Assembly (NCBI RefSeq): GCF_014873875.1 | Contig: NZ_JADBEM010000001.1 | Span: 1,302,001 to 1,366,000, forward strand | From: Actinopolymorpha pittospori | GTDB lineage: Bacteria; Actinomycetota; Actinomycetes; Propionibacteriales; Actinopolymorphaceae | Direction of reading: 5' to 3' | DNA: 64,000 nucleotides | Part shown: positions 25,680 through 35,788 of the stretch, one piece after another | How the letters are laid out: every line of letters begins with the position of its first letter | Numbering within the stretch: the stretch's first letter is position 1 | Position numbers and translations under genes: made by a program | The notes under the pieces: model-generated | The model's input: only the letters and a program-made list of their open reading frames with translations | The model's database searches: none | What the model was told of the DNA's origin: nothing

Positions 25680-26896
25680 TCAGGGTGTGGCCAGTGCTTC
25701 CGTCGGGGACAGCCTGGCCGCACGGATCGCCGGGTAGAGCCCGGCGACGCCACCGATGAGCAAGGTGGCGGCGAGGGCACCTGCGGTCGCCCACGCCGGT
25801 ACGACGGCCGGCCAGGTCTGGTAGGCGGCGTACCCGGTGGTGACGGCGACGCCGAGGAGTACCCCGCCCACGCCGCCGAGCGCGGACAGCAGGAGCGATT
25901 CGGTGAGGAACTGCACCCGGATCTGTCCTCGGGTGGCGCCGAGCGAACGGCGTAACCCGATCTCGGCCCGGCGCTCCAGCACCGAGATGACCATCGTGTT
26001 CGCCACTCCGACGCCACCCACCAGCAGCGCCACCGCGCCCAGGCCGAGCAGCAGCCCGTTCAGGGTGTCGTCGGCGGCTCGGCTCGCGGCCAGGATGTCG
26101 GAGGGGCGGGACACGTTGACGTCGCCTGGTGTCTGCGGGTTGGCGGTGGCGGCCAGGACAGCGCGTACCGCCTCGACCTGGCTGTCCCGCGACCTGGCGT
26201 AGACGGTCGTCGCCCGCCCGTCGAAGCGGAACGCTTCGGTGGCGATGTCCCAGCCGATCAGGACGGCCGTGTCCAGTTCGGGCGCGAGCAGGACTGGGTT
26301 GAGCACGCCGATCACGGTGAAGCGTGCTCCGTCGACCAGAATTTCCGTCTGCGGGCTGGGTCGACCGATGCCGAGCCGGGCGGCCGTGTCGGAGCCGAGC
26401 ACGGCCGCTGGGTACCGGCTGATCACGCCGTTCAGCCAGACGCCACTGCGCACGGTGGCGCCGACGGTCCGCGGCAGGCTCACCCTGGCGGCCAACACGG
26501 TCAGCCCGTTGGTCTCCACCTTGGGGATCTTGTCCGACCGGTAGGCCCTGGTGCTCCTGATCGCCCCGGTCGCAGAGGTGGCGGTGACCGGGCCGATCCG
26601 GGCGATCATCGCCTCGGCCTCGGCGGGGAGCTTGGCGTTCTGGCCCTCGAGGGTCTGTCCTGGGGAGACGGTGAGCATGTTCGTGCCGAGCGCGGCGAGC
26701 TGTCGGTTCAGCTCCTCGCGGGAGGAGGAGGAGGAGATTCCCACCACGGCGACCATCGCGGCGATGCCGATCGCGATACCGAGCGCGGACAACAGCACCC
26801 GGGTCGGGCGGGTGCGCAGGCCGGCCGCGTCGACCCGGGCCACGTCACGCGAGGCCAGCCGAGCGGGCGCGAGTCGGCGCCGGTCCGGGTGCGCGC

Positions 26897-26903
<7 letters not shown>
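25680..26903 (-). CDS. MacB/FtsX-type ABC transporter permease
   Basis: 407-aa permease. One helix near residue 40 ([20 protein letters not shown]) precedes a large extracytoplasmic MacB-PCD domain (about 60-275). Three helices follow in the C-terminal FtsX domain, with the typical [20 protein letters not shown] motif. It works with the ATPase encoded just upstream; the genes overlap by 7 bp. Together with the peptidoglycan-binding adaptor and lipoprotein it makes a four-gene export operon. MacB-type systems move peptides, lipoproteins or antibiotics without a cytoplasmic channel; the substrate is unknown. Confidence 0.9.
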
Positions 26904-27585
<682 letters not shown>

Positions 27586-27589
<4 letters not shown>

Positions 27590-28683
27590 CGCGGCATCCC
27601 CACGGTCATGCCCTCCGTCAGCCCGTCGCCGGTGACCTCGACCCGGCCGCCCGCGTACAGGCCGGTCTCCACCTCGAGGTAGTGCGTGGTCGATCCCTCG
27701 ACGACCTCGACGCCGTACCCGCCCTCGGCCAGTGCCACCAGCGCCGCGACCGGCACAGAGAGCACGTCCCTGCGCTCGGCCGAGGTGAAGGCCACGGTGA
27801 CCACGGCCGCGTCGATCCCCGCGGCGGCCGCCGGGTCGCCCAGCGAGATGGCAGTTTCGATCCAGGTCTCGGCCTGGCTGCCCTGGTCGGTCGGCTGCTC
27901 GACCACTGTGTGGACCCGTTCCACCCGGCCGGTCACCTCCTTGCCGTCGGGCACCTGGACGCGGACCTCGACCGCCTGACGGGCCAGCCGTTGCTGGGAC
28001 ACCTCGAGCCGGGCGCTCACCTGGCGGCCGGTCCCGGTGTAGCGCAACACCTCCTGCCCGCCGCCGGTGGACTGGTTCACCCCGGCCGTGACGGTGGCGA
28101 CCCGGATCGCGCCCGCAGCGAACAGCACCCGCCCCAGCTCGACCCGACCGGTCTGTGACAGGCCCAGATCCCCCTGCCATCGCCTCACCGCGGCCGCGGT
28201 CGCCCAGGTGTAGGTGCGGTTCACGGTGAACCCGCCGTAGCCGAGGGCCCTCAGGTTGCCTTCGAGCTGCCGTACGTCCGCGCCGGTTACGCCCGGGCCG
28301 AGCGTCCGGTAGGCGGCGACGTCGCCGTACATGAGTACGACCGGGGCGTCGTCCACCCGGTAGATCGGCCGGCCCCGGCCGATGACGTCACCGGCCGGCG
28401 GCACCTTGGTGATCACACCTGCGATCCGGCCCACCAGCGTGATCTCGGCGCCGTAGCCCAGATCGCCGGCCACCTCCTCGGTGTCCAGCATTGTCTGCCG
28501 GGTCACCTGCGCGGTGTTCGGCGGCAGATCCGCCGTCGTCGGCGTGGTCGTGCCGCTCTCGCCGAACCCCACCGCGGCCACGGTCGCCGCCCCCGCCGCG
28601 AGTACGACCGCACCGGCCACGGCGACGGCCCGGCTTCGCCGCCGGCGACCGGTGCGTCCATTCGCCGCCACCGTGTCACTCAT
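27586..28683 (-). CDS. Peptidoglycan-binding membrane-fusion adaptor for the MacB-like system
   Basis: 365-aa extracytoplasmic protein. An N-terminal signal anchor ([20 protein letters not shown], about residues 20-40) is followed by a lipoyl/HlyD-like beta region. A PG_binding_1-like segment, [20 protein letters not shown] then [20 protein letters not shown] (about residues 125-175), comes next, then the C-terminal beta-barrel domains typical of MacA-like adaptors. The ATG at 28683 overlaps the lipoprotein gene by 8 bp. It likely links the transporter to the cell wall. Confidence 0.87.
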
Positions 28684-29203
28684 GGGCTCGGCCCGACGAC
28701 GACGCCGCGTCCTCCTGCGCGTCGCAGGTCTCCTTCGCCGGGGGGAACTGCGGGTCGTTCTCAACCGGGGGTTTGATGTCGAAACGGCCGTCGGGCTCGG
28801 GGTCGGGGAAGTTCGCCACCCCGTGCTCCCGCATGCACCGCGCGAACAGGCGCGACAACTCCACCTTGTGCGCCATGTCGCTGGCCGGCAGGACGGGGCG
28901 GTACCGCTCGCACGCCTCCTGCGCCTTCTCCAGCACCCCGGCGTCGACCCCGTCCTTGTGGGCTCCTCCGAATCGGATGCCGTCGCCGTTGACCACCTCC
29001 GGGTCTGGCTGCGGTACGTCGTGGCCCCGCATGCACCGCGCCCACCTGACTCCTTGCTCCAGAAGGCTCAGGCTCGGTGTCGCGCTCGGCACGGCGGAGC
29101 CGTCTACCGAGGCCACTTCCCCGCCATCGTCGGACGTCGTGCAGGCCGTCACCGTGACCAGCAGGAGCGGTAGCAGGCAGGCGACCAGAAATCTCGTTCT
29201 CAT
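28676..29203 (-). CDS. Small lipoprotein of the MacB-like operon
   Basis: 175-aa protein with a lipoprotein signal: a hydrophobic run FLVACLLPLLLVTVTAC, lipobox VTAC near residue 21. The mature part has two similar Cys-containing segments, VRWARCMRGHDVPQPDPEV and LFARCMREHGVANFPDPEP, so it may be an internal duplication whose Cys residues (RCMR, ETCDAQ and others) could form disulfides. Such RCMRxHG repeats are common in actinobacterial lipoproteins encoded with efflux operons. First gene of the operon, divergent from a two-component system. Confidence 0.85.
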   Translation of the reverse strand: MRTRFLVACLLPLLLVTVTACTTSDDGGEVASVDGSAVPSATPSLSLLEQGVRWARCMRGHDVPQPDPEVVNGDGIRFGGAHKDGVDAGVLEKAQEACERYRPVLPASDMAHKVELSRLFARCMREHGVANFPDPEPDGRFDIKPPVENDPQFPPAKETCDAQEDAASSSGRAHE

Positions 29204-29268
29204 CGGCGATCTCCTCTGGTTCGGTCAGGCCAGTGGAGCAGCGGACCGGCAACACCACCGTCACAGCG

Positions 29269-29286
29269 GGTGTAACGCCGGTGTAA
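29269..29286. promoter_or_regulatory. Direct repeat GGTGTAA, candidate OmpR-type operator
   Basis: GGTGTAA at 29269-29275 and 29280-29286, 11 bp apart, in the 117-bp divergent region between the lipoprotein gene and the OmpR-type regulator. PhoB/OmpR-type regulators bind 11-bp-phased direct repeats, so this fits a shared control site. Inference. Confidence 0.5.
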
Positions 29287-29320
29287 TCCCCGACCGCGGA
29301 GACTGCTGGGCAGGGAGGAT

Positions 29321-29977
29321 GTGCGGGTGCGAGTACTGCTGATCGAGGACGAGGTGCTGCTGGCCGAACAGGTCGCCGACGGGCTGCGGGACCAGGGCAT
29401 GGCGGTCGACCTCGCGGCCGACGGGCTCGACGGGCTCCACAAGGCCGGCGCGAGCCGGTACGACGTGGTCGTACTCGACCGCGACCTGCCGCTCATACAC
29501 GGCGACCAGGTGTGCATCGCGTTGGCCGCGGGCGGAAGCGACGCACGGATTCTCATGCTCACCGCGGCCGGGGAGGCGGCGGACCGGGTCGCCGGCCTGA
29601 TCCTCGGTGCCGACGACTACCTGCCCAAGCCGTTCGTCTTCGACGAGCTGGTGCTGCGGATCCGCGCACTGGCTCGCCGAGCCAACAACGCGCCCAGGAT
29701 CCTGCGGCGCGCCGGCCTGACCTTCGACACCGCGCGACGCGTCGTCACCCGCGACGGCCGCATCATCCCGCTGACCACGAAGGAGTTGGCCGTGCTGGAG
29801 ATCCTGATGGTCGCCGACGGCGCCGTCGTCAGCGCCGAGGACCTGCTGGAACGCGCGTGGGACGAGCACGCTGACCCGTTCACCGCGACCGTCCGGGTCG
29901 CCATCGCCCGGCTGCGCCGCAAGCTGGGCGACCCGCCGCTGATCGAGACCGCAGTTGGCGCGGGGTACCGGCTGTGA
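29321..29977 (+). CDS. OmpR-family response regulator
   Basis: 218-aa regulator. Receiver: LLIEDEVLLAEQVADGLRDQ, Asp in VVVLDRDLPLIHGDQ, Lys in DDYLPKPFVFDEL. The winged-helix C-terminal domain includes VITRDGRIIPLTTKE-like VVTRDGRIIPLTTKELAVLE and FTATVRVAIARLRRKLGDPP. The GTG start at 29321 has AGGGAGG upstream. It overlaps the kinase gene by 4 bp. The divergent MacB-like operon is the obvious target. Confidence 0.93.
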   Translation: MRVRVLLIEDEVLLAEQVADGLRDQGMAVDLAADGLDGLHKAGASRYDVVVLDRDLPLIHGDQVCIALAAGGSDARILMLTAAGEAADRVAGLILGADDYLPKPFVFDELVLRIRALARRANNAPRILRRAGLTFDTARRVVTRDGRIIPLTTKELAVLEILMVADGAVVSAEDLLERAWDEHADPFTATVRVAIARLRRKLGDPPLIETAVGAGYRL

Positions 29978-31158
29978 AGCCGGGCTGGAAGCACCCGTCG
30001 ATCCGGCTGCGGCTGGCTCTCGTGTACGCGGTCGTCCTCGTAGCGACCTGCGCCGCGCTCCTCGCGCTCAACTACGCGCTGCTCTACAACAGCCTCTACG
30101 GCCCGATCGATGCGGACCAGGCACGGCCCACAGCGGCAGCGGAGAAGCAGCAATGGTCGCCGACACGGGCCGACAAACTCAAACAGACCATGATCGACCA
30201 ACTGCGCACCACCACCCTGGCGAACACCGCCGGCACCTCGGCGATCGCGCTCGTAGTCGCCGCGCTGGCGGGGCTCGGCGTCTCCTGGGCAGTCGCCGGC
30301 CGCATGCTCCGGCCGCTACGAACACTCACCGCCGCCACCCGACGGATCTCCCACGACCGGCTGCACGAGCGCGTCGCGCTCAGCGGACCACACGACGAGC
30401 TCAAGGAACTGGCCGACACCTTCGACCAGATGGTGACCAGACTGGAAGCCTCGTTCAACAGCCAGCGAAGGTTCATCGCCGACGCCGCACACGAACTGCG
30501 AACCCCGCTGTCGATTGTGCGTACCGGTGCCGAGGTCCAGCTGGCCAAGCGGCACAACACACCCGAACAGTGGGAGGCCATGGCGCACCGCGCACTTGTC
30601 GCAACCGGCCGAGCCGAACGCATGCTGGACGGCCTGCTGGCACTGGCCCGCAGCGACAGCGGCGTCATCGCGGTGGAGACGCACGACCAGGCGGTCGCGG
30701 CAGCGGAGGCGCTGAGCGAGGCGGACGGCGAAGCCGAGCGCGCCGCGTTGGCCATCACCACCGACCTGCGCCCGGCCTCGGTCAGCGGTGACCCGGCCCT
30801 GCTTGACCGTTTGCTGAGCAACCTTGTCGACAACGCGATCCGGCACAACCATCCAGGCGGTTGGGTCGAAGTGGTCACCGGTCACGGCCGCGGGGAGGCG
30901 ATCGTCACGGTACGCAACAGCGGCCTCGGCGTCCCCCCGGCGGAGGTCGACCGGCTGTTCGAGCCGTTCCAGCGGCTGGCGTCCGACCGCACCGCGGGCT
31001 CCAGGTCGACGGGTCTGGGCCTCGCCATCGTGAGGTCCATCGTCCAGGCCCACCGCGGCACGGTCACGGCGGCACCGAACGCGGGCGGCGGGCTGACCGT
31101 CACCATCACGCTGCCGGCAGGACAGCCCCTCTGCGTGTCCAGCTGTTCTGGGTCATGA
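29974..31158 (+). CDS. HAMP-containing sensor histidine kinase
   Basis: 394-aa kinase. It has two transmembrane helices (about residues 9-34 and 73-97) with a short extracytoplasmic loop, and then a HAMP domain (RPLRTLTAATRRISHDRLHE). HisKA follows with FIADAAHELRTPLSIVRTGA (His near 176), then a HATPase domain with LLSNLVDNAIRHNHPGG and the G-boxes STGLGLAIVRSIVQAH. It pairs with the OmpR-type regulator just upstream. The small extracytoplasmic loop suggests sensing of the membrane or of a partner protein, plausibly the adjacent export system. Confidence 0.92.
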   Translation: MKPGWKHPSIRLRLALVYAVVLVATCAALLALNYALLYNSLYGPIDADQARPTAAAEKQQWSPTRADKLKQTMIDQLRTTTLANTAGTSAIALVVAALAGLGVSWAVAGRMLRPLRTLTAATRRISHDRLHERVALSGPHDELKELADTFDQMVTRLEASFNSQRRFIADAAHELRTPLSIVRTGAEVQLAKRHNTPEQWEAMAHRALVATGRAERMLDGLLALARSDSGVIAVETHDQAVAAAEALSEADGEAERAALAITTDLRPASVSGDPALLDRLLSNLVDNAIRHNHPGGWVEVVTGHGRGEAIVTVRNSGLGVPPAEVDRLFEPFQRLASDRTAGSRSTGLGLAIVRSIVQAHRGTVTAAPNAGGGLTVTITLPAGQPLCVSSCSGS

Positions 31159-31231
31159 CGTCCTTGCCGTCGGGACGACTTGGGCAAGAATCCGAATCGG
31201 TTTGGTTCGGTGAGAGGCACAACGACGGAAC

Positions 31232-31402
31232 ATGCCGGTCCGCGACGACGCACCCGCTGTCACGGCGGCCGAACACGAGTTCCGCACCGATCTGGCCCTG
31301 CGACTTCTGGAGGCCAAGGTGTTCGACGGCGGATGCGTCCTGCACCGTTACGAGGTCGTCACACCCACCGCCGACTCACCACCTACACCCGAGCGGCAGT
31401 GA
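31232..31402 (+). CDS. Short hypothetical protein
   Basis: 56-aa open frame, MPVRDDAPAVTAAEHEFRTD onward, with high third-position GC in most codons, which supports coding. No motif is recognised. The ribosome binding site is weak and no partner gene is near. It lies between the histidine kinase and a convergent VOC gene. Confidence 0.45.
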   Translation: MPVRDDAPAVTAAEHEFRTDLALRLLEAKVFDGGCVLHRYEVVTPTADSPPTPERQ

Positions 31403-31499
31403 CGGAAGCCAGGCGCTGAGGTGGACCTGACGTGCGATCCGCCACCCAGGTGGGCCCGCCAGGTGGAAACGTCCTTCCGCTGACCCGCGTCGGGCGGGC

Positions 31500-31889
31500 T
31501 CAGAACTCCGCGGTGTCGGGTTCGCGGGTGATGGCGAGGATCGCGCCGGCCGGGTCCTGGATCACGGCGTACTGGTCGTTCTGGGTGAGAACCTTCCCAC
31601 CAAGATCGACACAGGTCTTCGTGCTCTGCTCGAGATCGGCGACGCTGACATACACCAACCACACCGGTGGCAAGGCCCGGTTGTCACCGCGCGCGTGGCA
31701 GACACCGCCCACGGGCTGGTCACCGTCGGCGGTCTTGAGCAGGTAGTCGTTGTAGTCACCCATGTCGAAATCCTCGACCTGCCAGCCGATGACCGCCTGG
31801 TAGAAGTCACGCACCTTCTCGGCATCCGGCACCGTCAGGTCCGCCGAGATGATGCTGCCCACACGAAAGGGCATCCGTGCGTCGGTCAT
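31500..31889 (-). CDS. VOC/glyoxalase-fold protein
   Basis: 129-aa vicinal-oxygen-chelate protein. It starts MTDARMPFRVGSIISADLTV, with the first module about residues 10-60 (PDAEKVRDFYQAVIGWQVED) and a second module ending VIQDPAGAILAIT. The ATG at 31889 has GAAGGAC upstream. The normally metal-binding terminal position is Ala (AGAILAI), so catalysis is uncertain. It stands alone; no operon partner is visible. Confidence 0.85.
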   Translation of the reverse strand: MTDARMPFRVGSIISADLTVPDAEKVRDFYQAVIGWQVEDFDMGDYNDYLLKTADGDQPVGGVCHARGDNRALPPVWLVYVSVADLEQSTKTCVDLGGKVLTQNDQYAVIQDPAGAILAITREPDTAEF

Positions 31890-32020
31890 GTCCTTCTCCC
31901 TGCTGGAAGCGATCGGAGGCTTTGCGTACGAGCGAGTCAGCGTACGCGGCCATGCGCGACGCAGGAGTGATATCCGCGCCGTGGCGCCGTCAGCGTCGAG
32001 GAGTTGGGGTGTCGTTCACC

Positions 32021-33271
32021 TCAACCGACCTCCACCGGCGCCGCCACTTCCTGCTCCTGATGCGCCGCGCGATCGTGCCGGGGAAGCAACAACGGCGTTG
32101 CCAGCAGGAGGACGCCGGCCACCGCGATCGCGACACGTGGGCCCGTGACGGCGGCCAGCAGCCCCCACAGGGCGGTCATCGCCGCGATGGTGGCCTTGCT
32201 GGTGATCGACCACGCCGACAGCGTGCGGGCCACCCGGTCCGTCGGCGTCTGCTCGAGGCGGTAGGTGGCGAACACCGGATTGAACACCCCGTTACACGCG
32301 ATCAACCCGAACTCGACGGCGATGACAAGGACCAGCCCGGCCAGGCCCGGACCGATGAACGCCAACCCGACCAACCAGAACGCACGCAGCACCCCGGCCG
32401 TGAGCATGACCCTGTACTGCCCGAACCGGGCGACGAGTGGACGCGCCAGTCGGGAGCCGAGGAGACCACCGACACACGGCGCGGCGAAGGCAAGGCCGTA
32501 CTGCCAGGGCGTGAACCCGAGATCGGAGAGCATGAGGACGGCGAGCAGCGGCGCGGTCGCCATGATCAGACCGTTGTTCAGGATCGTGTTGAGGAACAGC
32601 GGGCGCAGCGCTGGGTGGGACAGGATGGAACGCCACCCGTCGAGCAGGTCACCTGCTCGCAGCCGCTGCGCGTCGCTGCGCACCGGACGCTGCTCCCGCC
32701 CACCGATCGCACGAATCCCCAGCGCCGAGAGCAGGTAGCTGACCGCGTCGCCCGCCACCGTCACCACCGGGCCGAACAACCCGATCGCGGCCCCACCGAT
32801 CGGCGGTCCGAGCACGCTCGCGGTCCAGGTCGTGGACTCGAACCGCCCGTTCGCGACGAGCAGGTCCTGCCGCCGTAGGAGCGTCTTGAGGAACGAACCG
32901 CTCGCCGCGGTGAAGGCGATGTCGGCCGCGGCGACGACCACCGACACCACCAGAAGCTGGGCGAAGGTGAGCCAGCCGAGCAGGTACGCGGCGGGGACGC
33001 TCGCCACCGCGACGAACCGGGTCAGGTCCATCGCGACCATCACCGGCCGCTTGCGGTGGAACTCCACCCAGGGGCCGAGCGGCACCGCCACCACCGCACC
33101 CACCGCCAGCCCGACCGCGGCCAGGACCGACACCTGGGTCGCCCCCGCGTGGAGCACCAGGATCGCGACCAGGGGGAACGCGTCGAAGGCGAGCCACGTA
33201 CCGAACGTACTGACCGCGAACGACGCCCACAGCCACTCGAACTGCCGCCCCAACGACCGCCTCATCCGCAT
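32021..33271 (-). CDS. MFS transporter
   Basis: About 416-aa major-facilitator permease with 11-12 hydrophobic segments, including GTWLAFDAFPLVAILVLHAG and the family-typical loop VEFHRKRPVMVAMDLTRFV between helices 2 and 3. The sequence resembles MFS_3/enterobactin-exporter-like proteins. Start: the ATG at 33271 has GAGGGG upstream; a GTG at 33289 is an alternative. It is divergent from a LysR-type regulator, with a 15-bp palindrome between them, so the regulator probably controls it. Probable drug or metabolite efflux. Confidence 0.87.
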   Translation of the reverse strand: MRMRRSLGRQFEWLWASFAVSTFGTWLAFDAFPLVAILVLHAGATQVSVLAAVGLAVGAVVAVPLGPWVEFHRKRPVMVAMDLTRFVAVASVPAAYLLGWLTFAQLLVVSVVVAAADIAFTAASGSFLKTLLRRQDLLVANGRFESTTWTASVLGPPIGGAAIGLFGPVVTVAGDAVSYLLSALGIRAIGGREQRPVRSDAQRLRAGDLLDGWRSILSHPALRPLFLNTILNNGLIMATAPLLAVLMLSDLGFTPWQYGLAFAAPCVGGLLGSRLARPLVARFGQYRVMLTAGVLRAFWLVGLAFIGPGLAGLVLVIAVEFGLIACNGVFNPVFATYRLEQTPTDRVARTLSAWSITSKATIAAMTALWGLLAAVTGPRVAIAVAGVLLLATPLLLPRHDRAAHQEQEVAAPVEVG

Positions 33272-33376
33272 CCGCAGCACACCCCTCACCGGCCGCCTCG
33301 AACAACCTCATGTTGACCGGTGACATCAAAGCGAGCGGCGCGACAGCGGATCAAACAACCGGGCTTCCGGTGAGCC

Positions 33377-33391
33377 ACAACCACAGGTTGT
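33377..33391. promoter_or_regulatory. Inverted repeat between MFS and LysR genes
   Basis: ACAACCACAGGTTGT, a perfect 6-3-6 inverted repeat, 10 bp before the LysR-type gene and about 105 bp before the MFS gene. It is a good candidate LysR-type binding site, though it does not have the strict T-N11-A form. Confidence 0.5.
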
Positions 33392-33400
33392 ACGGCTAGG

Positions 33401-34336
33401 GTGCCCGACGTGGACCTCACCGCCGTGCGCACCTTCGTCACGGTCGCCGAGGTGGGCCAGTTCCAGGACGCGGCCACCGACCTGTCGATCACCCAGCAGG
33501 CCGTGTCCAAACGCGTCGCCGCCCTGGAGAAGGACCTCGGTGTGCGGCTGTTCACCCGCACCGCGCGCGGCGCCCAGCTCACCATCGACGGCCAGGCGTT
33601 CCTCCCCCACGCCCGGGCGCTCCTGCAGGCCGAGGAGCGGGCCGGGGCCTCGGTTCGGGCCGGCCGGCGGGCACTGCGCGTCGACGTGATCAACTACCGG
33701 ATCGGACCGGCGGTACTGCTGCGCGCCTTCCACCAGGCGCACCCCGCCATCGACCTCGACGTCGTCACCCTCCCCAACGTCGACGCGGCCATCGCCGCCA
33801 TCCGGTCCGGGACGATCGACGCGTCCTTCCGCGCCGTCCCGGCGCCGGCGCGGCAGCTCACCGACGGCATCGAAGCTGTCCGCGTCCTCGACGACGCCCA
33901 CCAACTGCTCACCGGACCACACCACGCGCTCGCCGGGGCCCGTGCCGTCACGCCCACCGAGCTTCGGGGACACCGGATCTGGATGCCCGGCATCGTGCCG
34001 GGTACCGAGTGGGGCACCTACTACGACGACCTCGCCGCCGCGTTCGGGCTCACCATCGACGGGATCGGACCCAACTTCGGCACCGACCATCTCCTGGACG
34101 TGCTCATCGACTCCACGACGCTGGCCACCCTCGTCGGCGAGAACACCCGGATGCTCTGGCCCGCCCACTACGACCTGCGCCGCATCCCCGTCCAGGACCC
34201 GACACCGGTCTACCCGCACGCACTGATCTGGCGCCGCGACAACCCGCATCCCGCGCTCGCCGCACTGCGCGACCACCTCGCCGCCACCAGGCCCGAACCC
34301 GGCGTCGACACCTGGGCACCGGCGTGGGCGCGGTGA
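33401..34336 (+). CDS. LysR-family transcriptional regulator
   Basis: 311-aa regulator. The N-terminal HTH covers about residues 5-65: LTAVRTFVTVAEVGQFQDAA then TDLSITQQAVSKRVAALEKD. The C-terminal periplasmic-binding-protein-like effector domain covers about 90-300. The start is a GTG at 33401; a GTG three codons later is also possible. Divergent from an MFS transporter. The effector is unknown; a diffusible small molecule exported by the transporter is the usual arrangement. Confidence 0.92.
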   Translation: MPDVDLTAVRTFVTVAEVGQFQDAATDLSITQQAVSKRVAALEKDLGVRLFTRTARGAQLTIDGQAFLPHARALLQAEERAGASVRAGRRALRVDVINYRIGPAVLLRAFHQAHPAIDLDVVTLPNVDAAIAAIRSGTIDASFRAVPAPARQLTDGIEAVRVLDDAHQLLTGPHHALAGARAVTPTELRGHRIWMPGIVPGTEWGTYYDDLAAAFGLTIDGIGPNFGTDHLLDVLIDSTTLATLVGENTRMLWPAHYDLRRIPVQDPTPVYPHALIWRRDNPHPALAALRDHLAATRPEPGVDTWAPAWAR

Positions 34337-34742
34337 CGACGCCCTGGCTCCGCAGGCACATCCGCCGGTTCGCGCGGTGTGGCCGGCGCGTTCCGGGGAG
34401 TGCCGGGAGGCGCGGGGCCGCCGTCGGCCGTCGCGAGCGGACGCCGGTCCGGTGGTGGCCAGGACTCCTTGCGCCACCGCCGAACGTCCCTCGCCCGCGG
34501 ACAGAGGTCGAGCCTCGCGCAAGACTTTTTAACGACTCCCATCCATGCGCCACGCCTCGTGTCGTGCTACGGTCGAACTTGGTTGCAGTTGTGGTTCCTC
34601 AAACTTCGAGTGCTTCCCGGGTCGCATCTGCCCGCGGAGGCGCTTTTTCTTACCGGGTCATTCCGGATGGGGCAATCATCGCGGCGACACCAGTTCTCGC
34701 ACGGTGCGGGTTCTGGGCACTGCCCCAAAGGAGAACATTTCA
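34337..34742 (+). other. Leader and promoter region of the cold-shock gene, no other gene seen
   Basis: About 400 bases without a convincing CDS. The last 200 bases are lower in GC, include GAGGCGCTTTTTCTT near 34637-34651 and end with an AAAGGAG-type ribosome binding site before 34743. A long 5' leader is usual for cold-shock mRNAs, so structured translation control is likely. The promoter is not resolved. Confidence 0.5.
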
Positions 34743-34946
34743 ATGGCTAGTGGCACCGTCAAGTGGTTCAACTCGGAAAAGGGCTTCGGCTTCATCGAGC
34801 AGGACGGCGGCGGCCCCGACGTCTTCGCGCACTACTCGAACATCGCTGCCCAGGGCTTCCGTGAGCTTCAGGAAGGCCAGAAGGTGACGTTCGATGTCAC
34901 GCAGGGCCAGAAGGGCCCGCAGGCGGAGAACATCGTCCCCGCCTGA
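34743..34946 (+). CDS. cspA: Cold-shock protein
   Basis: 67-aa cold-shock domain protein: [20 protein letters not shown] carries the RNP1 motif (KGFGFI), and DVFAHYSN corresponds to RNP2. It binds single-stranded RNA/DNA and acts as an RNA chaperone. The length is the standard of the family. Preceded by AAAGGAG and followed by a strong terminator, so it is monocistronic. Confidence 0.95.
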   Translation: MASGTVKWFNSEKGFGFIEQDGGGPDVFAHYSNIAAQGFRELQEGQKVTFDVTQGQKGPQAENIVPA

Positions 34947-34964
34947 CAACAACGCAAGTCGTAG

Positions 34965-35001
34965 CTGGGGCTCACACCACGGTGTGAGCCCCAGTTTCGT
35001 T
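34965..35001 (+). terminator. Rho-independent terminator of the cold-shock gene
   Basis: Stem CTGGGGCTCACACC (34965-34978) pairs perfectly with GGTGTGAGCCCCAG (34981-34994), followed by TTTCGTT. About 14 perfect base pairs; the loop is formed by the last pairs opening around AC. 18 bases after the stop codon. Confidence 0.9.
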
Positions 35002-35097
35002 GTCCGTGGCCGCCGCCCGAGCACGGTCGCACCGTCGGCGAACAGACCGTTCGGTCGCCATACTCAGCGCGACGACTACGTGACGGAGCGCGGTCGG

Positions 35098-35352
35098 TCA
35101 GTCCTGGTCGGACGGCTCGACCGGCACCGCACGGTGCTGGTCCAGGACGTCGGCCTCCGACGCCTCCAACGGCACATCGGCCGGGTCGTCCTCCTCCTCT
35201 GCCTCGCTGGCGGGATCGGAGGGCAGATGCTGCTCGAGGACGTCCGCGTCGGGCTCCTCCGGGCCGAGATCGAGGTCTGGTGTCGCCGGCTCCGGTGGTT
35301 CCTCCGCCTCGATGGGCGGCTCCTCGGGCAGGTCAGGCGGATGCCGTGTCAT
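35098..35352 (-). CDS. Small acidic protein with repeated ADVL-[ED]-QH motif
   Basis: 84-aa, very acidic, Pro-rich and probably disordered protein. It contains ADVLEQHLPSD near residue 36 and ADVLDQHRAVP near residue 68, a repeated motif common in actinobacterial small acidic proteins of unknown role. The ATG at 35352 has an AAGGAGG site 4-6 bases upstream, which fixes the start. No partner gene is obvious. Confidence 0.7.
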   Translation of the reverse strand: MTRHPPDLPEEPPIEAEEPPEPATPDLDLGPEEPDADVLEQHLPSDPASEAEEEDDPADVPLEASEADVLDQHRAVPVEPSDQD

Positions 35353-35788
35353 GCGCACCTCCTTGCTCCGTTGAGGCCTGGCCACGGGCCGACGCCCCCG
35401 GTGGGACCACCCGCGACGCCACGCGTCGGCTTCGCGATCGGCACCTCAATTATTCGCCCGGCCACGTCGCTCCTGACAGCTTCCGCTCGGATTCCGCTCG
35501 GATTCCGCTCGGATCCGCTCCGATCCGCTCCGATCCGGTCGGATCCGAGCAGCGAGGGACGCCACGAAGAATGGCGCTATCGGCCGAGATTGGTCGCGGA
35601 CACGTGGACCGCCGCGGTGTTCACCTCGAAGGCCCAGACTGTTCACCTCGAACGTCGAGGCGCTGCCGAAGCGTGCGGAGTGGCCGCACCGAGACGAACG
35701 TTCGCGTGTCCGGGGGACAAGCACCGGTTGACGGCGACGATGGCCCAACCTGGCCGCCGCGACGGCGGGCAACCGCGGGCGCGGCGTC
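35353..35788. other. Intergenic region with a short tandem repeat
   Basis: About 435 bases between the acidic protein and SDR genes, both on the minus strand. Apart from the 10-11-bp tandem array at 35481-35550 no gene or clear terminator is seen. Open frames crossing it are low-complexity. Confidence 0.45.
35481..35550. repeat. Tandem 10-11-bp repeat array (TTCCGCTCGGA / TCCGCTCCGA)
   Basis: Three copies of TTCCGCTCGGA then about four near copies of TCCGCTCCGA, up to TCCGGTCGGATCCGAGC. Such short arrays are prone to slippage and copy-number variation. No function can be assigned. Confidence 0.65.
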
